Shown in pieces: positions 1-10,446 of a DNA stretch of 64,000 nt (position 1 is its first letter; each line of letters opens with the position of its first letter). The translations under genes were made by a program, and so were the position numbers. The stretch comes from Sorghum bicolor (taxonomy: Eukaryota > Streptophyta > Magnoliopsida > Poales > Poaceae): assembly GCF_000003195.3 (NCBI RefSeq), contig NC_012871.2, positions 62,983,802 through 63,047,801 of the forward strand, written 5' to 3'. A model generated the notes under the pieces. The model was not told where the DNA came from. It ran no database searches and was given only the letters and a program-made list of their open reading frames with translations.

Positions 1-132
1 TGCTATAACTCAAGATTTGACAAGTGAATTTTACCAAGTTGTTGGAGATGCTCTAAAACAAGCAAACAAAGCCTAGAGCGTGTTTATAGATAAAAATTCT
101 TTTGAATTTAGATACTGCAACAATTTTGTTTC

Positions 133-371
133 GGCCTTTTTTAGTTTCCAAAAAATTTTACAAAATTTTTTAGATTCTCCGTCACATCGAATCTTTAGAC
201 GCATGCATGGAGTTTTAAATATAGACAAAAAAACTAATTGCACAGTTTAGTCGGAATTGACGAGACAAATCTTTTGAGTCTAGTTAGTCCATGATTGAAC
301 AATATTTATCAAATACAAACGAAAGTGCTACAGCGTCGATTTTCTAAAAAAAATTAGAACTAAATAAGGCC
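133..371. mobile_element. MITE with GGCCTTGTTTAGTT-type ends (copy 1)
   Basis: About 240 bp of AT-rich sequence bounded by GGCC-TTTTTTAGTTTCC on the left and the reverse complement of GGCCTTATTTAGTTC on the right. It carries the family's internal signatures: a stretch like CCGTCACATCGAATCTT, a GCATGCATGGAG motif and ATCTTTTGAG. It has no coding capacity. No target duplication is obvious here. At least seven relatives occur in the window. Bases 1-132 and 372-500 show nothing else I can identify. Confidence 0.75.
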
Positions 372-499
372 TTATATTTGGTAATTAGTGTCCAATCATA
401 AACTAAGTAGGTTTAAAAGATTTATTTTACGATTTATAGACAAACTATATAATTAATTATTTTTATTCATATTTAATATTTTATATATATTCGTAATAG

Positions 500-685
500 A
501 AAATATTGTAAACTTTTGAAATTTTGAAGACCTTTAATTTCTTTGTCCAAACGCGGACGGGCCATCGATGCCAGTGGGCGACGCGGAGAGAGAAGCACCT
601 TTCCGGCTACGACGCGTCGAATCGGTTTTGACTTTTTTGGCAACCCAACCGTCCCGACGCTTGACACGAGTCCTCACTCCACTCC
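500..685 (+). promoter_or_regulatory. Probable ancestral upstream region of gene A, displaced by the MULE
   Basis: A GC-rich stretch directly left of the MULE target site. It contains TTTGTCCAAACGCGGACGGG near 540-560, which resembles TTTGTTCAAACGCGGGCG at about 10065-10085 upstream of gene B. Gene A now starts 99 bp right of the MULE, so this block was probably joined to its 5' region before insertion. Promoter function is inferred; no transcription start can be read from sequence. Confidence 0.4.
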
Positions 686-800
686 GAGAAATTTCAATAT
701 TTAGGACTCAATTCGCATGCCTCTCAAGATTTAGGACTCAATTCGTGTGCCTTTCAAAAAATAGAACTAAATATGCGAATTGCTTCAAGATTTAGGATTT
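686..800 (+). repeat. MULE-1 left terminal inverted repeat
   Basis: 115 bp that match 5005-5119 in reverse complement with roughly five mismatches. Two tandem copies of a TTTAGGACTCAATTCG-like unit lie within it. Such ends are normally bound by the MURA transposase. Confidence 0.92.
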
Positions 801-1186
801 CAGGTATTTTTAGTTATTTCTATTTTTTCTGAAATATTTTCACCTCTCTCTGGAACCTAAAATGACCAAATTGCCCCTTGAATCTAAAACATAACGATCT
901 CTCTCCCTGTCTCGTTCCTTCGTACCTCTTCGGTCCGTCGCGGCCGCGACTCGCAGTCGCGTGAGGCGACGCTCCCGTCCTCCGAATCTTCGCCGGTGCT
1001 TCACCGCCGGCCACGGCCTCCAGCCCTCCACCGCCGTCTGTCTCCGCTGCCCTCCCCTTCTTCCCCTGCGCTCCAGTCCGTCGCCCTCCCCATCCGGTGC
1101 CCTTCCCTGCGCTCAAGCTGTAGCAGGCTAGGGTTTCGACTGGACCCTAAGAGGAGGCTCGGCGCCGCTCTCCAGTGGAGGAGGCC

Positions 1187-4100
1187 ATGATCCCCTCTGA
1201 GATCCCTCCAATGTAAGGCACAATCCCCGATCCCTCTTTCAATTTGCACTATATTTTATAGTTCGTAGATTTTGGGGGCACAAGCTTATCATGTGTCTCT
1301 TTTATTTGTTTTGTTGGTACACGTAGAATGAATGCAGAAGCTGCGTTTAGGCTGTGTGTTCACTTTTCTGAGTTTACTGCAAAGCTTGATGATGGTTGCT
1401 GTGTTGATGTGCCACAAAATTATGACGAATGGACCGTGGATTGTCGATGTTATACTTTAGACATGCTAGAAAAGGATTTGGCAGCTAGGATAAAATGGGG
1501 CAGTGCCCAGCAGCTAGTAGTATCTGAGTTTGTCATGAGTGGAGTTGGAGAAAGAAAACTGCAGAATGATACAGATCTGTCACTTGCTTTCATTGAAAGA
1601 AAGAATGAAAGGAAGATGCTTTTGGTTGTTAGTGTTGTCGACAAACCCATAGAAATCGATTGGGACAGTCTGCAGATTACTCCTCTAACTGTTAATCAGA
1701 TTGGTGCACCTATGCCTGTGATTGATGAGGATACAATTTATGAGTTTCTTGGTCTTAGAGCAGAGGATGAGAGAGTTGAGCAAGCTAGGGCAGTGGCTGC
1801 TGAAAAGGGAAAGCAAACTGCTCTTGAACCAGTTGATGAGTTGGTGGTTGATGATCATGTGCCTGGTGAGAACTCAGTGCTTTATGATAGAGAAAATCCT
1901 CCTATGAAAGAGGGAACCATTTATGCTAGTATGTCTGAATTCAGGGCTGCATTGAAGCATCATGCTATTGTGGAGAAGTTTGAAATTGGAACTGAGAAAT
2001 CTTGTAAAAGTGTGTTTAGAGGATACTGCAAAGCGGATGATTGTCCATGGTCTATTGTAGCAAGGTTGATGCATGACAAACAGCAAGTCAGGGTACTAAC
2101 ATTGTTCTAACTTGTCTTCATATGCAACATACTTACTTAATGTATCTGTTAGGACATTTTTACTCCACATGTTTACTTATATCTGTTTTAAATTTTCAGA
2201 TTACATTGAACAAAGAAGAACATTTTTGTCCATCTACTGGTAGAGTGAAAACGAAGATGGCATCATACACATGGATAGCAGAGAAGGCAATTCCTTTTCT
2301 AAAGAAGAATCCTAGCATGGGATCAAAGGAACTGCAAAAGGAGTTAGAGGAAAAATATGATGTGACACTTGGGTACTCAACTGTACATCTTGGTCATGAG
2401 GTTGCATCAAAAAAACTTTTTGGTACATGGGAAGAAAGTTTTGGATATCTGTTCAACTTCAAGGCAGAGATTGAGCTCAGAATGCCAGGAAGTGTTGTAG
2501 AGATAGATGTAATCAATCAGGAAGATGGTGTATATTTTCACAGATTCTTTTGCTGCTTGAAACCTAGCATTGATGGATTCCTAAATGGTTGTAGGCCATT
2601 TTTGAGTATAGACTCCACAGCTCTCAATGGTAGATGGAATGGCCACCTACCTTCAGCTACAGCACTAGATGGTTGCAACTGGATGTTTCCAGTTGCATTT
2701 GGATTTTTCTCAGGTGAGACTACCGATAATTGGACTTGGTTTATGCAGCAACTGCATAAGGCGATTGGGAATCTGCAACACCTAGCTATAATTTCAGATG
2801 CTTGCAAGGGCCTAGAGAATGCCATAAAGACAGTTTACCCTTGGGCTGAGCATAGAGAATGTTTTGTCCATCTGATGAAAAATTTCAGCAAGCGTTTTCA
2901 AGGGCCCGCTTTTGGGAGAATGTATCCTGCAGCTAGAACTTTCCAACCAGATTACCATGAGTATCTCATGAACAAGATGTACGCAACCAATAAACAAGTC
3001 GAGCCATGGTTGAAAACCAATCACAAGTTAAAGTGGATGAGGAGCAAATTCTCAGAACATATAAAGTGTGATGCTATTACAAGCAATGTGGCTGAGGTTT
3101 GGAACAACTGGGTAAAGGATATTAAGGACCTTCCTCCAGCTAGCCTTGCTGACTCCCTTAGGTCCAAGTTTATGGAACTATATGCAAGGAGGAGAAGAAT
3201 AGGTGAGAAATTCGAAGGCCATATAATGCTTCCAGTCGTGGTTCGCCAACTATATGCGCTGAGTAGGGAGTTGGCCCACCTGAAAGTCAAAGAAGGTGGA
3301 AGGGAAGAAGCTGAGGTGACAGAGGTTACTGATTCACAGAAGATCATAAGACATGTGGTCAATATTAGAAACCACATATGCACGTGCAGGGAGTGGCAAG
3401 TCTCAGGAAAACCATGCCCACACGCTATGGCACTCATCACCACATGTAGAAATCCTAAGATGGAAGAGTACTTGCATCCTTACTTTTCAGTTTACCATTT
3501 TAGGCTAGCCTATGGTGGTGTGATTAGACCACTACCTGATATGTCCCAATGGGCACGTGTGAATCTTGGATTCAAAGTGTTACCGCCTCTCGAAAAGAGG
3601 GAGCCTGGTAGACAAAGAAAACTCAGAATTCCTAGCTGCATTGAAAATAAGGGCAATAAACCTAGGGGCAAAGGCAAGTGGCAAGTGACATGCAAAAAAT
3701 GCGGAGGTCTTGGCCATAGGTCGTCATCTCCAAAGTGCCCGATGAATGGAACAAAGAAAAGGTAAAATGCCACTTGTTTTGCTTCATTAAAATATTACAT
3801 TTTATTAACAGCTCCACAATTTTAGGAAAAGCCGAGCTAAAAAGGGGAAGGCTGGGAGGCCTCCAGGCTCTAGCAAAAGGCAGAAAGTTGCTGAGCAAGG
3901 AAGTCCAGAGAACAACAGTCCTGTGACAGCAAGGTAAAGTAAATAACATGATTTGTACACTTCTCCTCTATATAACAACATTAACCATTTTCTTTATTTT
4001 TAGTCAATTCTCATCGGCCATAGTAGAGCTAGAAGGCACAAGTCAAATCAACACTTCTCCTGGTCCTGTGACAAGAAGGTACCTCTATGAACTGTATGAA

Positions 4101-4448
4101 AGACTTGAGCTGTACATTTTTAGTTTTTATGAACACTCAACCAGCTAGAAATTTCCTTCTATTTTTAGGCAATCACTTTTAGCAATGGTGGAGGTAGGAG
4201 GGTCAAACCAAATCACTACAAGTTTTGGACCTGTAACAACAAGGTAAAAAGAACTACTCAATTGAGCATGCATATACTCAACTCTGTTCATGTACTGAAG
4301 CATCCCTCTCCTATGTTCCCATGTATTCAGCCAAACCGGAGAAGAGGCACTAAATATTGTTACCACTCCCACCAAGTCTCCAGCAAGGCGTCGGATAGGA
4401 CTTAAGAAAAAGCTCACTCCAAGGAAGGGAAGAAATAGTGCTACCTGA
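1187..4448 (+). CDS. MULE-1 MURA-type transposase, seven exons, 909 aa
   Basis: Exons read as 1187-1212, 1327-2092, 2200-3761, 3826-3933, 4004-4078, 4169-4243 and 4331-4448, all with GT-AG introns and matching phases, giving 910 codons with a TGA stop. The predicted enzyme cuts and rejoins the element's ends. Order of parts: an N-terminal PB1/MuDR-like region (about 10-110), a MuDR zinc-binding segment (about 195-265), and the MULE catalytic core with candidate DDE residues D402 (LSIDST), D464 (IISDAC) and E563 (NVAEVW). Then come a SWIM finger (C658, C660, C670, H672) and a CCHC knuckle (C762, C765, H770, C777). The tail is basic and serine/threonine-rich. The tiny first exon was chosen because its ATG reads in frame across the first intron; ATG 1328 is the alternative. 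Exons 5 and 6 are both 75 nt and encode similar peptides. Confidence 0.88.
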
Positions 4449-5004
4449 TCAATTGAAGAATAATTATATAGCCTCTTTTGTGTTCTAAGTTCAAAGAAAA
4501 ACTTTATTCACCTGAAGGTTCTTTTGGCTCTGTTGACTGTATGATTGTATGGTTGTAAGTTTCCAGGAGACGATGGTTCTTTTGTGTTGCCCAGGAAAAC
4601 TTGTATGCACCAGGATGCTTCTTTTGGTTTTGTGTGGTTTTTAGTTCCTAGAAAACCTGTGTGCCTTTAGTATGGTTTGCTTATAATGACTGCTTTATTT
4701 TTATGAATATATAAGCATATGTGCATCTCGTTTATATTATGGTGTGCTGGCTTTGCTTTGTGCCAAAATGTACATTTTTTTCTACCAAGGGTTTAGTATA
4801 GTACCCAGGAAACCAAATCACCTGCCTCTATGTGGCTGGGTTCCTGGTGCCAAGGCTTCAGTTTTTTTTAATGCTGCAGCGATCAGCAGCCCATCATCCA
4901 GCGCACAGAACTAATCTAAATGAGGCAGGGGTACTTTGGTCCATTTAGGAGGACAGAGAGACATGCAAACATTTCATGAAAGGGAAAAGATGGAAAAAAG
5001 GCCA

Positions 5005-5119
5005 AAATCCTAAATCTTGAAGCAATTCGTATGTTTAGTCTTATTTTTTGAAAGACACACGAATTGAGTCCTAAATCTTGAGAGGCATGCGAATTGAGTC
5101 CTAAATATTGAAATTTCTC
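5005..5119 (-). repeat. MULE-1 right terminal inverted repeat
   Basis: Inverted partner of 686-800. It ends 98 bases before the start codon of gene A, so the element's outward-facing end may influence that gene's transcription. This effect is an inference. Confidence 0.92.
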
Positions 5120-5217
5120 CTCCACTCCCCTAAAAAAAAAAAGGAGTCCTCACTCCACACTAGCACACCACTTCGCCTCCGTCGGCGGCGGCGACAGAGA
5201 CGACGGCACGAGCGCGC

Positions 5218-8147
5218 ATGGCAGTGGCGGTGGCCGCGCCGGTAGTGACCGGGCTAGATGCAGAGGCGGGAAGCGGCGGGGATGGGGCCGATGCGCCATT
5301 GGAGGTGCTGCCGGTCGAGGTCGACAGGAAGGGGGCACCGCCAGTGGAGGGGGTACCGGTGGCGGTCAGCGCCGGAGGGGACGGCAAGGAGAAGGATACG
5401 GAGAAGGACGTGAAGGGAGAGAAGGGGGTGAACCCGGTGAAGTGGCTGGGGCATTACTCCTCCGCGCAGAGCATACTGCTCGTCGGCGACGGGGATTTCT
5501 CCTTCTCGCTGGCGCTGGCCAACGCGTTCGGCTCCGGCGCCAATCTCGTCCCCACATCCCTCGACACCTACGGTTCGTCTACTTCAATCGCTTCTTCCTC
5601 CTCTTGTGACAGCTATAACCGTCCTTCCCGCGACGCGCTAATATATGGGTGAATGGTGATGCATTGTTTTGGTTTTGGCCCTTTTCGCCTTGGATTCGGG
5701 TATAAATTGTATCGTAGCAATTGATTGATGGATGCATACAAGAAAACCGTATGCTAGCTCGCCGATTCCAGAAAAATGCGGATACTTGTGCTAGTTAAAG
5801 AAGGATATGACGCACATGCTCCATTTAAGACTATGATTTTTACCCTTAAAATTACTGACTCTATAGTTTGTTTGGTTCAGAGCACCTTGCAACACACAGC
5901 ATATCCACGTCACTATGTATTTTAGCAACTCCTTTTGTGTCGAGGGTGATACAAGATAAAGAATCAAACAATTGCTTTAGGATACCAAATCGACGGAGTG
6001 ATAGCATTAACATTCAGCAAAAGGGAAGAAAAGGGACCATATCCTGCCATCTAATTAAAGCATTAATTATTTCATGCTGTGATAAGGACTTCTTCTTTAG
6101 GAAACTTGCCATCTTGCAATAGTTTTATACTAGTAGTCTTGTATTTTTTTCATTCTTATTCTTATCTTGGTTTTGAGCATCACACGCGTTAAGATCACGT
6201 GTTTACCTCCGAATCTCGAAGGGCCACTATGTTTTGTTCTGTGTAAACTTTTATCATTATTACTTGCCTATTTTCTCTACAAAATATCCTCTTTTTCTAG
6301 AGGCTCTGAGGAACAAGTACAGCAAAGCAGAATCAAATGTTGCAGAGCTGAAAAGATTGGGTGCCACAGTCTTGCATGGGGTTGATGCAAAAGAAATGAA
6401 GTTACACCCTGACCTGAAGAACAGAAGGTTTGATCGAATTGTCTTTAATCTTCCTCATGCTGGCTTCACAGGAAAAGAGGACGACGAGCATATGATCAAG
6501 TATGTGCATAATCTTATTATGTATTTTTTGGCAGTTAATGTTTGATTAAACCCTGGATTAGGACAGTTATTCTTGTTCTTCTAATGGATTGGTAGGAAAG
6601 TTATTCTTGTTCTTCAAATGGATTGGTTGCATCATTTGATTTGTCTTAAGTGAGATTAAAGCATGTTGCTTATTTAGTAAACATATGCACGCAAAAGACA
6701 TTGGATAGCATCTTAGCGAAATTGTTCCACTTTTCATTTTCATTTTCATTTTCATTTTAGGCACCATTGATCTGCTTAACTTGTTTTTCCCCCGAAATGA
6801 GTGGTAGATTTTAATGCTTACATCATGAATAAGTAACACCTTAGACATGTTGCCTCAATAACAAGTAGCACAGGTCTTTCCTGACCTCCATAGTTCATTT
6901 GCTAGAGTTATGATGCTTTGTATCTTGTGGTACAGTAAAAAAATATTTCTGACAACTGTATTGCAAGATGAAACCAAGAACATTATTTGTTGGCCAGTGA
7001 CATGCATAAAACATTTTTGCAGCTCGTTGTAGTATTTCTTCATTTCTTGTTTTTCTCTACGTTCTTGTGAACTAAGATTGATATATTTGATGTGAAGGTT
7101 AGCTTTCATATGACAATCAGAAAATAGCTTCCTGATGGTTTCTTATTGCATATGGACAACACATGATGCTTTTTTTAAAAAAAATACCATGCTGTTGTTT
7201 TATGCTGTTCTGTTTCTTAGTTAACTTATTACTAACCATCTGCTGTGACCTTTAGCTCACACAGGGAGCTGGTGTGGGGCTTCTTCCACAACGCAATCCA
7301 CCTTCTTCGGCCTTATTGTGAAATCCACATTAGCCACAAGACAGGGCGGTCTTACGACAAATGGGGTCTTGAGGACCTAGCCTCTGGAGCTTCTCTGGTT
7401 CTAGTTGACAAAGTTGCTTTCCAACCAGAAGACTACCCTGGGTATAACCAAAAGAGAGGAGACAGTGCAAGGTGTGATGAACCTTTTGGTCTAGATGCTT
7501 GTTTCACATTCATGTTCCGGATCAGAGACCTGAGCAGTGGGAGGAAACTGAATGGAACCATGACTACTCCAATCTCATCCCTTCGAATTATGGCCCCAGC
7601 AACTGAAAGAGGGCCATTTCACCTGTTTTCGCCTGCTGAATCATGGCCTCGGCAACATCTTCCTCCGCGAGTCAATGCGGTTCAGATGGTGGAAACTCTG
7701 GAAACTTATGAAGTTGTTCGAAGGCAACATCTGGATTTTCCACTGAACTTTGATGGCATAGTGAGAGACCTGTATTTTCACCAAGAACGCAATGCCCGGC
7801 CAATGTTCAGAACCCCAGGGCCATCTCTGCAAGCTTTGCCTGATCCAAGCATCATTCCTCCACCAAGAGGCAGAATCCCATGTCCCGATCTCATTGCACC
7901 TCAGGAGGAGCATTGGCATCAACATAGATCTGCTGCTGGTGTGCCCGGAAGACATCACTCTTACTTGGCCCAGGAGCACCAGTGGAGTCCACGGAGGGAG
8001 CATGAAATGTGGGGACAGGTGATGCCCAGGGCAACCAACTTTGGCCATTCTGCCTTGTTGGAACACCGAAACGAACATAGGGACAGAGAGTCTGTTGAGA
8101 AGCAAACGTGGCTGCGCGGGATGGTTGCATTGTATGGTAGGCAGTGA
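5218..8147 (+). CDS. Gene A: BMT5-like (DUF2431) Rossmann methyltransferase, 481 aa
   Basis: Exons are 5218-5572, 6301-6499 and 7256-8147. The family includes yeast Bmt5, which methylates a 25S rRNA uridine at N3 using S-adenosylmethionine; the plant role is inferred. An acidic Gly/Ala-rich leader (1-75) precedes the SAM-binding glycine motif VGDGDFSFS (89-97) and the SLDTY strand end (114-118). Exon 2 gives the RFDRIVFNLPHAG motif (161-173; the other copies have NFPH). Exon 3 gives a conserved GEIHISHKTG-like strand and DYPGYNQKRGD, then a proline-rich tail of about 200 residues without a recognised domain. ATG 5218 gives the same short acidic leader as the other copies. Both introns split codons (after G, and after AA). 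MULE-1 sits 98 bp upstream. Intron 2 holds a short ATTTTC repeat at about 6731-6760. Confidence 0.87.
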
Positions 8148-8179
8148 AGGATCTTTTGGGACTTGGGTGGTGAATGTGT

Positions 8180-9330
8180 AGATAACCAGAACAGAGGAGC
8201 AGAAGTATTCTCAGTGTTGCTAATGAAAGCGGAAAATGATGGTTTGATTTCTGGAATAAAAATCTGCTGGGATGCTCCTAGTGTCTCTCACCTACTCTTC
8301 ATCGTGCGAATGGGGCTTGGGTCTATATTGGAGTTGTATGAGCAATGCTCTGGACAGATGATCAATAAGTCAAAATCAGCCATTTTGTTCAGTGCTAATG
8401 CAAAAGAATCTGAGAAGGGACAAGTGAAGGAAATTCTTGAGGTGGAGAAGGAAACTATGAATGGGAGGTACTTAGGCCTTCCTGTCCACGTTGGGGGGGG
8501 GGGGGGGGGAGGTCAAGATCTAAAACTTTTGCTTATCTGAAGGATAGAGTGTAGAAAAGAATACAAGGTTGGAAGGAGAAATTTTTGTCCTGGGCTGGGA
8601 AGGAGATTCTAATTAAAGCCATTGCCCAAGCCGTACCAACCTTTGCCATGGGCTGTTTTGACATGACCAAAACACTATGCGACCAAATCAGCGCAATGAT
8701 CTGTAGAAATTGGTGGAACCAGCAAGAAGGGAAGCACAAAATCCATTGGTTGAGTTGGGAAGTGATGATCAAGCTGAACAAAGGAGAGGGGGGGGGGGGG
8801 GGGGGGGGTCTTGGTTTTAGGAATTACACGCATTCAGTATTGCCAGATTCCCTGTGCTCTCAAACTTTAAGAGCCAAATACTATCCTGACCGAACGTGTT
8901 TGAAGGATCAAAGACGGTGAAAACCTGAACATATGGTTGGATCCCTGGATTCCGCGGGGCTCGAACAGAAGGCCGATAACACTAAGGGGTGCGAACCTGC
9001 TGAGGGATGTGGCTGGTAGTTGGGATGTTCAAACGCCGTCATACAGCTCTTGAACTAATGCATGGAGAGCTGATCGCTTGTATTGCAGGTGTTCAGGCTG
9101 TGCTATCGATGCGGGCGTGGGTCATGTGAGCATTGAGACGGATGCTGCTGCAGTGGTGTCTGTTCACAAGTTCATACGACTTCAGCGCGGCCACACATCT
9201 GATAACGGAGCTTCGTAACCTTTTGGTTCAAAATTTTATTTCTTGGCCAGTTCACTTTTGCCCTCGATCATGTAATAGAGTAGCTCATGTAATGTCTTTG
9301 ATAGCTGAAGATTCAGCATCTTCCCAGTAA
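8180..9330 (+). pseudogene. Decayed LINE reverse transcriptase / RNase H fragment
   Basis: Directly behind gene A, broken frames translate to pieces typical of plant non-LTR retrotransposon polyproteins. They include an RT thumb-side segment (LLMKAENDGLISGIKICW, then ELYEQCSGQMINKSKSA and RYLGLPVHV) and a connection region (SWAGKEILIKAIAQAVPTFA). A zf-RVT-like piece (NIWLDPWIPRGSNRRPIT) and an RNase H end (LRNLLVQNFISWPVHFCPRS) follow. The YADD catalytic box expected after SHLLF is missing, replaced by unrelated residues. Runs of 17 G (8493-8509) and 21 G (8788-8808) interrupt the frame. It cannot encode an active enzyme. Confidence 0.85.
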
Positions 9331-10157
9331 TGGAAATCGCTATTTGCCCTAGAAAAAAAGAACAAAGGAGCTAGGCCTTTCCAAATCACAAGTGCTGCGT
9401 TCGGTGTGATGATTGTCAGGTGGTACATTTTCATGCTAACCTTTTGCTCCGCCTCTAGGCTAGGTTGATGATCAGCCAATCAATCTCTGTCACATACTCA
9501 CATACACACTGTGGCCTTCTATCAGTCAGGCCAGCCTTGAGGCAACTTTTGACCAAACCGTGCAACTGCAGTAGGGCATGTCGTGGGCCGTGGCCATCCA
9601 TCAGATACAGCCGAACTTGAGTGTAGAAGTCAGCACGGCCCTCATTGTTTCCAGAGACTTGAAAAAGGTCATGGCGATGGTTACTCCTCTTTCAAAGCAG
9701 AGAAAGTAGCATAGTATCTTGTACGGACTATTATGTATATCTAAACATAGTATCCGTAGTAAAACCTATACACTTAAAAAGTCAAAATGACTTATAGTCA
9801 ACTAACTGACCAGTTCTAACTAATTTACAATAAGGAAGCAATGGTGTGAAGATGGAGGAAGTATGGAATGAAGCTTTGAATCTACTGTACCTGTACCGGA
9901 ATACCTACATCACGAGAGTATAAAATGTAACATCACGCGAGTATAAAATGTTAATCAAATCGAACAATGCAAGCCTTGGCGTGGTAGGCATTTTTGTAAC
10001 AGAAAAACCGAAAATGGGTTCTTACTGTACCCCACCCGCATTTATATTTTATAGACTTTTTTCTTTTGTTCAAACGCGGGCGACCCTGACATGTGAGCCC
10101 GACCACATAAGGCCGGGCCGCAACCTGCCGCGAGGCACTCGGGGTCTCAGACATTCA
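9331..10157. other. Intergenic spacer between genes A and B
   Basis: I see no gene here. The right part (about 10060-10140) becomes GC-rich and contains a segment resembling 540-560 left of MULE-1, so it is likely part of the gene B promoter. Confidence 0.5.
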
Positions 10158-10370
10158 GGCCTTGTTTAGTTCGCAAAAATTTTCAAGATTTTCCGTCACA
10201 TCGAATTTTTGGTTACATGCATGGAGTATTAAATAAAGATAAAAATAAAAACTAATTACGCAGTTTATCTGAAATTTGTGAGATGAATCTTTTGAGCCTA
10301 GTTACTCCGTGATTGGACCATGAGTGCTACAGTAACCAAAAAGCCAAAATTTTGCCAACTAAACAAGGCC
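10158..10370. mobile_element. MITE with GGCCTTGTTTAGTT ends, TSD TCA
   Basis: 213 bp beginning GGCCTTGTTTAGTTCGC and ending CTAAACAAGGCC, flanked by TCA at 10155-10157 and 10371-10373. A 3-bp target duplication fits PIF/Harbinger- or CACTA-type non-autonomous elements. It lies 76 bp upstream of gene B's ATG, within the 5' region. Confidence 0.85.
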
Positions 10371-10446
10371 TCAGTTCGACGACACTTGACTTGAGTCCAC
10401 AAGACCACAACGCTTCGCCTCCAGGGACGGCGACACGTGAGCGCGG

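Larger units (their letters stand above)
686..5119 (+). mobile_element. Complete Mutator-like element (MULE-1), 4434 bp
   Basis: The element begins GAGAAATTTCAATATTTAGG and ends with its reverse complement. The direct repeat CTCCACTCC flanks it at 677-685 and 5120-5128, a perfect 9-bp target-site duplication as expected for Mutator superfamily insertions. The terminal inverted repeats are about 115 bp long with a few mismatches, and each contains internal copies of a TTTAGGACTCAATTCG unit. Inside is one spliced transposase gene with an unbroken frame. Intact termini, target duplication and gene point to a recent and possibly autonomous element. Bases 4449-5004 are AT-rich 3' flank with no other gene. 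Confidence 0.95.

Noticed and set aside
820..1249. Minus-strand open frames in the GC-rich 5' leader of MULE-1
   Set aside because: They overlap the transposase leader antisense, lack any domain and reflect base composition.
8585..8920. Poly-Gly open frame as a glycine-rich protein
   Set aside because: The glycine run is a poly-G tract inside LINE-derived sequence, and the flanking residues are reverse-transcriptase text.
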